Source: JAXFQS01 sp034178815
Lineage (GTDB): Bacteria > Verrucomicrobiota > Kiritimatiellia > RFP12 > DVOR01
Assembly (NCBI GenBank): GCA_034178815.1
Contig: JAXFQS010000084.1
Coordinates: 8,095 to 72,094, forward strand
Direction of reading: 5' to 3'
Length of the DNA: 64,000 nucleotides
Shown here piece by piece: positions 52,587-61,339 of the stretch. The notes under the pieces were generated by a model. The model worked only from the letters and a program-made list of their open reading frames with translations. It did not search any database and was not told where the DNA came from. Both the position numbers and the translations under genes were made by a program. How positions within the stretch are numbered: the stretch's first letter is position 1; each line of letters opens with the position of its first letter.

Positions 52587-54686
52587 ATGACCCGTCACGG
52601 CGCACTGCCGACCCTATTCCTCGGTTCCTTCCTGCTTTTCGGACTCCAACCGCTGACCGGCAAAACCCTATTGCCCGTACTGGGCGGCTCGGCCGGTGTC
52701 TGGCTCATCTGCCTCGGACTCTTCCAGACCCTCCTGCTCGCTGGCTACCTCTACGCCCACCTCTACACCACCCGCAATCCCCTCTCCCAGCCGAAAATCC
52801 TCTGCCACGCCGGGCTGGTGCATGCGGCCGGACTGGCGACCTTTTTCCTGATTGCGCCCAACTACGCCCACTGGCTCGGGGAACTGCCGAAAAACCCACT
52901 AGGCATCGCCCTGGCCGTGCTCCTTCTAGCGGGCTCAAGTTACATCCTTCTCTCGGCGAACAGCTCCCTCGTCCAAACCTGGGTCTCCCACACCTCCCAA
53001 CGCCGCGATGTCTACTGGCTCTACGGCCTCTCCAACGCCGGAAGTCTCCTCGCCCTAGTCCTCTATCCGCTGGCAATCGAACCCTATATTCCCCTGCAAT
53101 GGCAGTGGAGAGCGTTTGGTCTCCTCCTCACGATCTACGGTGCCAGCCTCCTCCAATTCATCAACGCCCGGCCCGGCTTCAACCCGCCAAAAGCCCCCGA
53201 ACCAGGCACGCAAAAGGGCGGAATCCTGCTTTGGATAGCCCTCCCAGCGCTCTCAACCCTGCTGCTCAACGCCACCACCTTGCACCTGATGAGCGATGCA
53301 TCCCCGATGCCGCTTCTCTGGACACTGACCCTCGCGGCCTTTCTCGCCTCCTGGATGGTTGGATTCACGCCAATCGCCGAGAAAGCAATCCACCTTTTGG
53401 CCCTGTTGGCGCTTATCGCGGCGGGTTATGCGGGCTATTGCAGCACCCGGCCAGGCGAACAAGGATTTCTCCTCAACCTACTCGCCGCCGGCGCCCTTTT
53501 GTTGCCGGGATGCGCCTTTCTCCACGCTTGGCTCTATGCCTCAAGACCGAAAGCCGAGCGCCTGACGCTCTTCTACCTCTGCTTGGCGGCGGGCGGCGCG
53601 ATCGGGGGCGCATTCGCCTCATTCCTAGCCCCGCTTCTCTTCAACTCCATAGCCGAATATCCGCTCGCCCTCGGGGGGCTTTCCTTGGCGGCGGCGAGCC
53701 TGCTTCATAGCCGTTCCAAATGGGTTTGGGCGGGTTGCGCGGCGGCGCTTTTCCTTGCGGCAAGACCCTTTTGGCAACCCGACTCGCTCGACTTTTTCTA
53801 CGCGCGCCGCAACGCATACGGTGTGAGCCGGGTGGCGAATCACCTGCTCTCCTATGGTTCGCAAGGCACCTTCAAGACGCACCTTTTCCTGCACGGCTCG
53901 ACCTGGCACGGAATGCAGATTTGGGACAATGATTTCTACCATCTCGATCCTACGCTCTACCACACCTCCAACGCCGTCGGCAAGGCGGTTTCGACCCTTC
54001 CGGCATTCACCAACGGGGCTCCTCTGCGCGTAGCCATCCTCGGCATGGGGGCGGGGGTCTGCACCGTCTACGGGCGAACCAACGACCTCTACCGTTGCTA
54101 CGAAATCAACCCCCAAGTCGTTGAGCTGGCGACCAATTCCACCTGTTTCACCTTTGTGCGCGACGCCCAGGCAACGGTTGAAATCGCCGTTCAGGACGCC
54201 CGCCAAGGGTTGGCTCGCGAAGCCCGCGAGCGCCAGCCACGCTACGATCTCATCATCCTCGATGTCTATTCCGGCGACTCGATACCGCTGCACCTTGCCA
54301 CAAGGGAGGCCTTCGACCTCTTCCTATCCCGCCTCAAGCCCGGCGGAACTATTGCCCTGCACCTGACGAACTGGCATCTCGATTTGCTACGCCTCTGCCG
54401 CGCCGTCCGCGACGAACTCCACCTCCAAGTCCGGGCCGAGCAAATCACCGGCGATCGGTTCGGCTCTCCCTGCGTCTGGTGCTACCTCAACCGCGGCGAT
54501 GCCCCCTTGCCCTCGGGCGGGCGCGAAATCGACCTCGACCGCGTCAAGAAAGTGCCCCTGATGACCGATGAACGGTGCAGTCTCCTGCCCTTCATCTCCT
54601 TCAGCGCCCAGCAACTTCCATTCCGCGAGAATGCCGCCTTCTGGGACAACCTCTTCGCCCCGAAAGATTACAACCTCATCCACTGA
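52587..54686 (+). CDS. Polytopic membrane protein with spermidine-synthase-like domain
   Basis: 699 aa. About a dozen hydrophobic helices (residues ~1-400) precede a SpeE-like domain at ~430-660. That domain has the SAM-loop strand VAILGMGAGVCTVYG, the acidic ribose-binder strand CYEINPQVVELA and YDLIILDVYSGDSIP (catalytic Asp-like). LSRLKPGGTIALHLTNWH follows. This layout matches the fused MFS/SpeE proteins frequent in PVC bacteria, whose substrate is unknown; it is not a classical cytosolic spermidine synthase. ATG 52587 has AGGA about 9 bases upstream. A more degenerate relative with a TPR tail is at 15278-17212. Confidence 0.8.
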   Translation: MTRHGALPTLFLGSFLLFGLQPLTGKTLLPVLGGSAGVWLICLGLFQTLLLAGYLYAHLYTTRNPLSQPKILCHAGLVHAAGLATFFLIAPNYAHWLGELPKNPLGIALAVLLLAGSSYILLSANSSLVQTWVSHTSQRRDVYWLYGLSNAGSLLALVLYPLAIEPYIPLQWQWRAFGLLLTIYGASLLQFINARPGFNPPKAPEPGTQKGGILLWIALPALSTLLLNATTLHLMSDASPMPLLWTLTLAAFLASWMVGFTPIAEKAIHLLALLALIAAGYAGYCSTRPGEQGFLLNLLAAGALLLPGCAFLHAWLYASRPKAERLTLFYLCLAAGGAIGGAFASFLAPLLFNSIAEYPLALGGLSLAAASLLHSRSKWVWAGCAAALFLAARPFWQPDSLDFFYARRNAYGVSRVANHLLSYGSQGTFKTHLFLHGSTWHGMQIWDNDFYHLDPTLYHTSNAVGKAVSTLPAFTNGAPLRVAILGMGAGVCTVYGRTNDLYRCYEINPQVVELATNSTCFTFVRDAQATVEIAVQDARQGLAREARERQPRYDLIILDVYSGDSIPLHLATREAFDLFLSRLKPGGTIALHLTNWHLDLLRLCRAVRDELHLQVRAEQITGDRFGSPCVWCYLNRGDAPLPSGGREIDLDRVKKVPLMTDERCSLLPFISFSAQQLPFRENAAFWDNLFAPKDYNLIH

Positions 54687-54711
54687 TTCCTACACGCCAG
54701 CCGCCCCCGAC

Positions 54712-54744
54712 CCTGCCAACCTCCGGGGGCGGCTGATGCCAACC
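54712..54744. repeat. Intergenic decamer-word pair
   Basis: CCTGCCAACC (54712-54721) and GATGCCAACC (54735-54744), the second running into TTTTT, occupy the 77-base gap between the SpeE-like and BASS genes. Confidence 0.45.
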
Positions 54745-54763
54745 TTTTTCCCCATTCGAAACG

Positions 54764-55729
54764 ATGCACCTGCTCCGCGACCTGCCTGCCAAACTCTCCC
54801 GCCACACCGCCCTCGTGGTTACCCTCGCCGCCCTCCTCGGAACCATCCGGCCGGCCACCTTCGGCTGGGTTCAGGGCGAAAGCCAAGTCGCCCTGCTCGG
54901 ACTGATTATGCTCGCCATGGGGGTCACCCTCGCCCCGAACGATGTCCGCGAACTCGCCCGACGCCCGTGGATTGTCGCCGCCGGCACCCTCGCCCAATTC
55001 ACCGTCATGCCCTGCGCCGCCTGGGCGATTGCCAAAGCCCTCGGGCTCCCGCCGGCCTTGACCGCCGGCCTCCTGCTGGTCGGCACCTGCCCGGGCGGAG
55101 TCTCCTCGAACCTTATGTCTTGGCTCTGCAAGGGCGATGTCGCCTACTCCGTTGGAATGACCACCCTCTCCACCCTCCTGGCTCCCCTCGCCACGCCCCT
55201 GCTGACCCTCCTTCTCGCGGGGGTCACCGTCCAAGTCGATCCCTGGCCCATGTTCCGCTCCATCCTAACCGTCACCCTCGCCCCCGTGCTACTGGGATTC
55301 CTCCTCAACACCTTCCTCGGAACCACCGCCTTCTGCCGCCACCTCTGCGCCGCAATGCCCGCCGTCGCCGTGCTCGCCCTTGGCTGCATCGTCGGCGGAG
55401 TCGCCTCCCAGCAGAGCGGTGCAATCCTCGCCAGCGGCCCACTCATATTCGCCGCCGTTCTCCTCCACAACGCCTCCGGCTACCTCCTTGGCTACGCCTC
55501 CGCCACAGCCCTCCGGCTTACCCCGCCCCAACGCCGTACCCTATCCATTGAAGTCGGAATGCAGAACGCCGGACTCGCCACCGTGCTCGCCACCCGACAC
55601 TTCCCGCAGATGCCCGAAGCCGCCATGCTGTGCGCCATGGCCTGCATTTGGCACTCCGTCTCCGGCGCCGTCCTCGCCAACCTCTTTCTCTCCCTCCAAC
55701 GCGCCCCCAAGCCCGATTCCACCCCTTGA
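54764..55729 (+). CDS. Bile acid:sodium symporter (BASS) family transporter
   Basis: 321-aa membrane protein with about nine or ten helices. Family motifs are LIMLAMGVTLAPNDVRELARRPW, CPGGVSSNLMSWLCKGDVAYSV (Na+-site crossover) and LSIEVGMQNAGLATVLA (second crossover). Bacterial members move pantoate, 2-keto acids or other organic anions as well as bile acids; substrate here is unknown. Downstream the strand converges on rnpB. Confidence 0.9.
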   Translation: MHLLRDLPAKLSRHTALVVTLAALLGTIRPATFGWVQGESQVALLGLIMLAMGVTLAPNDVRELARRPWIVAAGTLAQFTVMPCAAWAIAKALGLPPALTAGLLLVGTCPGGVSSNLMSWLCKGDVAYSVGMTTLSTLLAPLATPLLTLLLAGVTVQVDPWPMFRSILTVTLAPVLLGFLLNTFLGTTAFCRHLCAAMPAVAVLALGCIVGGVASQQSGAILASGPLIFAAVLLHNASGYLLGYASATALRLTPPQRRTLSIEVGMQNAGLATVLATRHFPQMPEAAMLCAMACIWHSVSGAVLANLFLSLQRAPKPDSTP

Positions 55730-55842
55730 TTCGTCCCCATTCCGGCGTACCAATCCCCCCACGAAGCGGCACGCCCCTTCCCTCACGGCTCCCCGACTTC
55801 GCCCCCATCCCGAATCCATCCGCCCAACCGCCGGCAAGGCAA

Positions 55843-55879
55843 CAAAAAGAGGGAGGCCGCCGTTACCGGCAACCTCCCC
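55843..55879 (-). terminator. Terminator of rnpB
   Basis: A 12-bp near-perfect stem (55851-55862 with 55867-55878) and TTAC-type tetraloop. On the minus strand it is followed by TCTTTTTG. It begins just 3' of the mature RNase P RNA end. The stem shares GGGAGGTTGC with the 3735-3759 terminator. Confidence 0.88.
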
Positions 55880-55881
55880 CA

Positions 55882-56230
55882 ATTCCACCGCACTGTAAGC
55901 CAGATTCTGTCCCGCCGAAGCGGTGCGAGTCATTTGTCTAAGCGGCCAACCCGGAACTTGTCCGCCGAAGCGGTGCGGTACGGACAGCACCTCCGTTCCC
56001 TATTTGGCCTTGCTCCGGAAAGGGCTTGCCGCGCGGCGGAGGCTCACACCTCCGCCCGGTGGTCTCTTACACCACCTTTTCACCCTTGCCCGTTGGGGCG
56101 GTCTGCTTTCTGTTGCGCTTTCCGTCGACGCTTTATAGAGGCGTCGCTCCCGGGTTTCCCTCGGGATTTCCCGTCCTGTGGAGTCTGGACTTTCCTCTCT
56201 CCGAAGAGAGCGACCCGCCGTGCGGTGGAA
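55882..56230 (-). ncRNA. rnpB: RNase P RNA, bacterial type A
   Basis: Catalytic RNA that removes 5' leaders from pre-tRNAs. Conserved regions read on the minus strand in order: GAGGAAAGTCCAGACTCCA, ACAGAAAGCAGACCGCC, GGGTGAAAAGGTG...GTAAGAGACCACC, GGAGCAAGGCCAAATAGGGA, AGACAAATGAC and GACAGAATCTGGCTTAC. P1 forms from CCACCGCAC (5') and GTGCGGTGG (3'), setting the ends near 56230 and 55885. The 3' third holds two copies of CGCACCGCTTCGGCGG or a near copy. Only about 14 bases separate its 5' end from the upstream zinc-ribbon gene stop. The short open frames across this stretch are not genes. Confidence 0.96.
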
Positions 56231-56243
56231 AAGGAAATCGGCC

Positions 56244-56945
56244 CTACGCCTTGTAGAGGATGCGCCCGCAACTCTCGCAAACCACCAGCTCGCGCCCGCG
56301 CAAAACGGACTGGCGCGTTGCCGGCGTCTGGATGAGGTTGCACCCGCTGCAAACCCCCGCCTGCACATTCATCCGCACCACAATGGGCCAGCGCGAAGTC
56401 TTCAGGCGTTCGTAGTAGGCCAGATAGGTCGGATCGACCGTCTTGACCGCCTCGTCCCGCTCCGCCTGGGAGCGTGCCAACTCTTCGCGGACGCGATCGA
56501 GGCGCTCGGCCATCTCGCGCTCATGGTCGCCCGCAATGGCCTCGGCCTCCTTGAGCGCCTCGTTCGCCTGCGCCAAGTCCGTCTGAAGCGGAATGAGATC
56601 ATCGTTGGCAACCGTCAGACGCGCCTGAACCTGGGAAATCTGCTCGTGAATACGGTCGATATCCTCGTTGAGTGCCTGGAATTCGCGGTTCGTCACCAGA
56701 TCGTTCTGAGCCTCCTTGCGGCGGCGAATCGTCTCCTCGTGCTCGACAATCTCGGCTTCGAGGGAGGCCACGCGCGTCCGCGCAGCCAAGAGGGCCCGCT
56801 CAACGGCTTGAACATTTTGACGGGCTTCCGCCAGGCGGCGGAGTTCGGTTCCAGTGTTGGAGGAGGCGTGGTCGATTTCCCGCTGGAGGTCGCGGATGCG
56901 GCTATCCACCTCTTGCAGCGCAAGCAGGCTCTCAATCGTGCTCAT
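56244..56945 (-). CDS. Coiled-coil protein with C4 zinc ribbon (CT398/zf-RING_7 family)
   Basis: 233 aa. Residues ~1-170 are a long heptad-rich coiled coil. The C-terminus has a four-Cys zinc ribbon, GVCSGCNLIQTP...VCESCGRILY. Members of this family are coiled-coil hairpins proposed to act as chaperone or scaffold; molecular role unclear. Start 56945 (MSTIESLLALQEVDSRI). It lies immediately upstream of rnpB, a pairing I recall from other bacteria, so rnpB may be partly processed from this transcript. Confidence 0.85.
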   Translation of the reverse strand: MSTIESLLALQEVDSRIRDLQREIDHASSNTGTELRRLAEARQNVQAVERALLAARTRVASLEAEIVEHEETIRRRKEAQNDLVTNREFQALNEDIDRIHEQISQVQARLTVANDDLIPLQTDLAQANEALKEAEAIAGDHEREMAERLDRVREELARSQAERDEAVKTVDPTYLAYYERLKTSRWPIVVRMNVQAGVCSGCNLIQTPATRQSVLRGRELVVCESCGRILYKA

Positions 56946-57136
56946 TTCGATCCTTGTGTAAGTAGAACTGACGGTCAAGTCTACCTTTTTGGAGAACTGA
57001 TGTCAAGGAAAGTGTTGGAGACCGCCCCGAGAACCCCAGCGGAATCGGGTTGCCGCCTCCGAGAAGGACGCATTCCACCCCAAAAAAGGCCCCGGTTCAC
57101 CCCGCTTCGTCCCCGAGAGATTCCGCCGTATTTCTC

Positions 57137-57165
57137 TTGAAAGCCGATGGACCTTGCGCTACACT
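57137..57165 (+). promoter_or_regulatory. Promoter of the second ECF sigma operon
   Basis: -35 TTGAAA (57137-57142), 17-base spacer, -10 TACACT (57160-57165). The leader to the proposed start is about 95 bases. The remaining 56946-57136 gap shows nothing else I can name. Confidence 0.6.
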
Positions 57166-57267
57166 ATGGGAAGAGGCTGTTGCCGGTCTGCACCGCGCCG
57201 ACGCAAAAAAAGTCGCTCAACCATCAAAAAGTCCGCACGGTTTTGCCGCCGGACTGTTTACAGGAGT

Positions 57268-57813
57268 ATGCAAAAGGGAATCTCGTTGCCCGGAGAGATG
57301 GTTCTCCAGCTCACCCAGCTGCAGGACGACCTCTATCGCCACATCTGCGTCCTATGCGCCGATGTCGAACGGGCCAAAGACATTCTCCAAGAGACCAACC
57401 TCGAAATCTGCGCGAAGTCCCCGACCTTCGACGAGACCAAGGGTACCTTCAAGGCTTGGTGCAAGACCCTCGCCACCTACCAGGTGCGAAAGGCCCTGCT
57501 CTACGCCAAACGCGACGCTAGACGCCTGGTCTTCGACGAAGATGTCTTCAACCTGCTGGTCGACACGCTCGCCCAAGAGCCAGATGCCGACCTTGGACGA
57601 CGCGTTTCCTGCTTGCAATGGTGTATCGGGCGGCTCGACCAAGCTAAACTTCGGCTGATTCGCCTGAGATACTGGCAACGCAGCGGCGTGAGCGAAATCG
57701 CGCGACTCTGCAGTTTGACGGAATCGGCCATGGCCTCCCGTCTCGTGCGGATCCGTTCCGAACTCGCCGACTGCGTCATACGACAGGAATGTCGTCTGGA
57801 AAGGCAACCTTGA
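57268..57813 (+). CDS. ECF RNA polymerase sigma factor (planctomycete/verrucomicrobial type)
   Basis: About 181 aa from ATG 57268. Region 2: VLQLTQLQDDLYRHICVLCADVERAKDILQETNLEICAKS, then FKAWCKTLATYQVRKALLYAKRD. Region 4: IGRLDQAKLRLIRLRYWQRSGVSEIARLCSLTESAMASRLVRIRSEL. This resembles the ECF group common in Rhodopirellula and Verrucomicrobium. The start is uncertain: AGGAG is only 1 base from ATG 57268, and an ATG at 57298 is an alternative. It is followed directly by its likely membrane partner. Confidence 0.82.
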   Translation: MQKGISLPGEMVLQLTQLQDDLYRHICVLCADVERAKDILQETNLEICAKSPTFDETKGTFKAWCKTLATYQVRKALLYAKRDARRLVFDEDVFNLLVDTLAQEPDADLGRRVSCLQWCIGRLDQAKLRLIRLRYWQRSGVSEIARLCSLTESAMASRLVRIRSELADCVIRQECRLERQP

Positions 57814-57818
57814 AGAGC

Positions 57819-60158
57819 ATGCCTGAGTTTCACCTGCTCCTCGAACGCCTGTTCGACGGCGGCCTGCGCGGCGACGAGCGCGAACGGTTCAATGCCATTC
57901 TACGCCCAAACCGCCAGGCGCGGCACGAATGGGTTGAGCAGATTGAGATTCATGCCCGACTGTCCAGGTTCCCCGACCTGCTGAAAGATTCCGGTCGCCG
58001 GGTGCAGATGAAGCAAGGCGGCCGTTGGAAATGGTTGCCCCTCGCGGCAACGGTCGTTTTGCTGCTTTCGAGCGGCGCCCTGCTGGCGCTGGATTCGATT
58101 CGGGCAGCCGCCACGCTTCAGGCAAAGGCGGAGATTGACCGTTCGCTCGCGGAACTGAACCTTGCGTTCTCCGCGCAGGATGAGGCGGCGGCCATGGTAG
58201 CAGAGGCTGCAACCGGGTGTGCGCCCCGGTATGCGGCGGTCGGGGACGGGGCAGCCGCCGAGGCGGCGGAGTGTGCGCCCGGCGCCTTGGCTGAGGGCTT
58301 CCTCAAGAATCGCTTCTCGCAAACGTCCGTTGCGTTGTCCGGTATCGCCAGTGCTGCGGAGGCTACCAACCTTTGGCTTGGTGCTGTTGCCGCAGACGAT
58401 TGCCTGCCGAGCCCTGATTTTGCCGCGAACTGGTCGCTGGATCGGGTTCCGGATCGGGAGAATCTCGACTGTGCATGTGTGGCTACCTATCTGGTCATCG
58501 ACGACTCAGTCATCCGTTTTGCCCCTTTGACGCTCTTGTTTAAAGGCACTTGGCAGGGTTACCGTCTGGAGTTTCACCGTGACTTTGAACTTCAGCGGCT
58601 CGAATGCCAGGATGGCACGGCTGGGGCTGCGGGGGTTCATGCGGGACGCGTGCAGGTGGGAACTGCCGATTGTCCGGTCACGCTGGCGCTTTCTGGGGGG
58701 ACGGCTCCGCTCGACTTCCGGCAGTCCTCTTCGGGGTGGAATTATGTCCGGCTCGCGCCGGGGAGTGTCATCGATTTCTGCGGCGAGGAGATTGTCTTTT
58801 CCAAGAGCCTTGTGGGAAAGACATCATCCGACGGTGCCATACAGTCTTCTGGCTATTTTGAGGACGCGGCCTGCTCTTCCAACGGCACCATCCGGTTCAG
58901 CACGGCGGCGGGTACAATCCGCTTAGCGGGGCAAGGGCTCGACAAGGGGGCGATCCGGCTGGGCTACAACAATCTCGAACTTCGCAGCGACCAGACTTGG
59001 ATCGCGGAGCCCACCGCCTATGTCTCGCTCAATGCGCGCCAGACACCGGAAGGCGCTAAGGGGCCGGTCTTTCCCACACCTCTCGATTCCAAGCGTCTAG
59101 ACAATCTCGGCCAGGTTAATTTCAGCATCTGCGGACAGCCTTTGGCGGATGCCACGCCGCTGACGGGGTTGCATCTGAGCGGGGGAACTTACGGCTCGTT
59201 GCACTTCTGCTCGTCTGGCACCACGCGGCGGCAGTGCATTGCCCTCGATGGCGATGTCGCGCTGCGCGGCGAGGTGGTCGAGACGCCTATGCAGAGCGGC
59301 GGTGAGGCGCAGACGCGCCCCTACAGTCTCACGCTGGCGACCTACACCTCGCCCGGTTCGCTCGCCCTCTACCTCGACGGGCACGCCCTCGATCTCGCCA
59401 ATGGTCTGCGCCTAGATGCGGGAGCGACGGGGGACGAGGGGTCCTTCTGCCGGCTCGAGGCGGCGGGCAGCATCCTGCGCATTGGCGGCGACCTGCTCAT
59501 CTCCGACGCCGCCCAGCCGGGAGCCGCCGAGCACGGCATCCACCTCGACGCCTCCGCTACGCTCGAACTCGGCGGAGATTACCACACCTCGCAGACATCG
59601 GTATCAACCTCGCACCCCCAACTGTGCGAAGGAAACATCTGCATTCTCGGCAATGAATCGGCCCGGCAGGTATGGGAGATTGCCGATGCCGCCTCAACCA
59701 CCAACGCCGACCGCGGTACCCTCGCGCTGGGACGCCTTACGCTGGGCGCCCCCCTCCGCGCCGCCCACCTGCGACTCGTGAACGAATGTCTCAACCTCAA
59801 CCATTCCATCGGACTCGACACTCCCTCCGGCGAACAGTTGATCGTCTCCAACCTGAGCCTCGAATCCACCTCCAGCCTCGACCTCGACGGCCAGCGCCTG
59901 CGCATCGTCCAGACCCTCGCGCTCGCCCCAGCCGCCACCATCAACCTCGGCGACCGCCTCGCCGCGCGCAAAGGCACCATCCTGCGCCACTCGATGGTCG
60001 GCAACGGCGACCAAACCGCCACTTGGGCCTCCTGCTCCGGACAAATCCGCCTCGGTTCCACCGGCGCCACCCTCGCGCCCGTGTTCGACACCCAAAGCGG
60101 CGAACCCTATTGGCAAGTCCAGACCTTTCCGCAGCGCAGCCTGCTGCTGATACAATGA
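57819..60158 (+). CDS. FecR-like membrane anti-sigma partner with long beta-rich exterior
   Basis: About 779 aa. The N-terminal ~60 residues (LLLERLFDGGLRGDERERFNAILRPNRQARHEWVEQIEIHARL) match the cytoplasmic sigma-binding region of FecR-type regulators in PVC bacteria. One transmembrane helix follows at ~70-92 (WLPLAATVVLLLSSGALLAL). The remaining ~680 residues look extracytoplasmic and beta-rich, with LAGQGL, LHLSGGTYGSLHF and LDLDGQRLRI-type strands. This differs from the compact FecR domain and recalls autotransporter-like beta-helices. The start could also be ATG 57789, which overlaps the sigma stop. It probably senses an external signal for the adjacent sigma factor. Confidence 0.65.
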   Translation: MPEFHLLLERLFDGGLRGDERERFNAILRPNRQARHEWVEQIEIHARLSRFPDLLKDSGRRVQMKQGGRWKWLPLAATVVLLLSSGALLALDSIRAAATLQAKAEIDRSLAELNLAFSAQDEAAAMVAEAATGCAPRYAAVGDGAAAEAAECAPGALAEGFLKNRFSQTSVALSGIASAAEATNLWLGAVAADDCLPSPDFAANWSLDRVPDRENLDCACVATYLVIDDSVIRFAPLTLLFKGTWQGYRLEFHRDFELQRLECQDGTAGAAGVHAGRVQVGTADCPVTLALSGGTAPLDFRQSSSGWNYVRLAPGSVIDFCGEEIVFSKSLVGKTSSDGAIQSSGYFEDAACSSNGTIRFSTAAGTIRLAGQGLDKGAIRLGYNNLELRSDQTWIAEPTAYVSLNARQTPEGAKGPVFPTPLDSKRLDNLGQVNFSICGQPLADATPLTGLHLSGGTYGSLHFCSSGTTRRQCIALDGDVALRGEVVETPMQSGGEAQTRPYSLTLATYTSPGSLALYLDGHALDLANGLRLDAGATGDEGSFCRLEAAGSILRIGGDLLISDAAQPGAAEHGIHLDASATLELGGDYHTSQTSVSTSHPQLCEGNICILGNESARQVWEIADAASTTNADRGTLALGRLTLGAPLRAAHLRLVNECLNLNHSIGLDTPSGEQLIVSNLSLESTSSLDLDGQRLRIVQTLALAPAATINLGDRLAARKGTILRHSMVGNGDQTATWASCSGQIRLGSTGATLAPVFDTQSGEPYWQVQTFPQRSLLLIQ

Positions 60159-60260
60159 GGCGAAAAGCGTTCCAAGCCCCCAACCTGCTCCTAACCGTAC
60201 GCCTCTCGCGGCAGATCTTCTCGCTCAGCGCCGGCGTTTTGTCCTTTACCTAGTGCCGCG

Positions 60261-60960
60261 GTGCCCCCCCCCGATACGCTCCGCCCCGGCGACACATTCA
60301 CTATCCGCATTCTCCCCACCGCCCCACGCCCCGACGGCAAACAGATCTCCTGCCACCTCCACGGGTCAAAGCCCGGCGGAGACGCCTTCCCCCTGTGGAC
60401 TTCCGTCAAGCCCCGCCCCCAAGGCTAGCCCCGCACATTCGACTACCGCTCCAAACTCAAACCCGGCACGGCTACCCGCGCGTTGAAGTCGGTCGCGCCC
60501 GAGATGGAGGTGCCGTTTCTGGGAGGTCTCTGGTCGCGAAATTACCACACCGACCTCACTGCCGCCGGCATCGCGCGCCTCCGCCTCTTTGAATCCAAAG
60601 GCAAAGACATTGCCGTGCGCGGCTCGATTCCCGAGAGCGAGCCTGCCCACATCCAACTTACCACCGGGGGCGACTGGTTGCTAGCGACCGACTACCAAGG
60701 TCGCAACCAAACCCTCCAAGAGGTTGGAACCTTTCGTCTGACTGCTATGCCCCTGCCCATCTTCCTCGAAGGCGAAGGCTTCAAAGAACTCACCATCCTC
60801 TTCACCCCCTGCTGGCGCAACATCGACACCTGGCGCCACAGCCACTACTTCCGCGCCGCCGCCCGCGCCGACCGCCTCGAGGCCGCCGTCCAAACCACCG
60901 ACGGCTCCCCGCAAGCCAGCCCCGCCTGGCTCCGGAACAAAGACCCGGAGGCTGGTTCCA
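60261..60960 (+). pseudogene. Decayed reading frame interrupted by an in-frame TAG
   Basis: From GTG 60261 one frame reads PPDTLRPGDTFTIRILPTAP...PLWTSVKPRPQG, then TAG at 60426-60428. It continues in the same frame with FDYRSKLKPGTATRALKSVAPEMEVPFLGGLWSRNYHTDL...RLTAMPLPIFLEGEGFKELTILFTPCW until about 60940. Composition then becomes low-complexity. The frame stays open to TAA 61338-61340, which overlaps the next gene's ATG. No family recognised. It could be a dying gene or a gene with one nonsense mutation or sequencing error; the two halves read as one protein-like sequence. Confidence 0.45.
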
Positions 60961-61020
60961 GCAGGCAGACACGCTACCAACCAGTCGGCCGCTCGGAAGG
61001 CAAGCCGGCGGGGCAACTCG

Positions 61021-61123
61021 CGAAAAACTCATCCGCCCTACAAAATGAAGGTTGCTTCGGCTCCCCCAAAAAGGGTATGATATGCGGCGCGAAAGACTCA
61101 TCCGCTCTACCAAATGAAGGTTG
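61021..61123. repeat. Direct repeat pair, 34 bases, 69-base period
   Basis: Two near-identical units (61021-61054 and 61090-61123) share ACTCATCCGC, CTAC and AAATGAAGGTTG with a few substitutions. They lie in the decayed region. On the minus strand they read as NLHFVGRMSFSR-like peptide, possibly the trace of a mobile or repetitive element. Confidence 0.6.
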
Positions 61124-61339
61124 GGCACAAGGAGGATTGCAGCACTTGCAAACTTCGCCGCCCCTAGCGCGAGCTCGACATTGCCAAGCCCGCCCCCGGG
61201 CTCAGGCTAGGACGCTCGCTCTGGCTGCCCAACTTCGACAGCGATTCGGCACCAGGTGCGATGAGTTTGGGTGCAGGCGTTTTGCCCCTGCGGGCGCCAC
61301 GCGCAATCGGTCATATCATACTCAAATCATAGGTCTGTA

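Noticed and set aside
55923..56368. Several short open frames
   Set aside because: They cross the RNase P RNA, which explains the conservation of this stretch.
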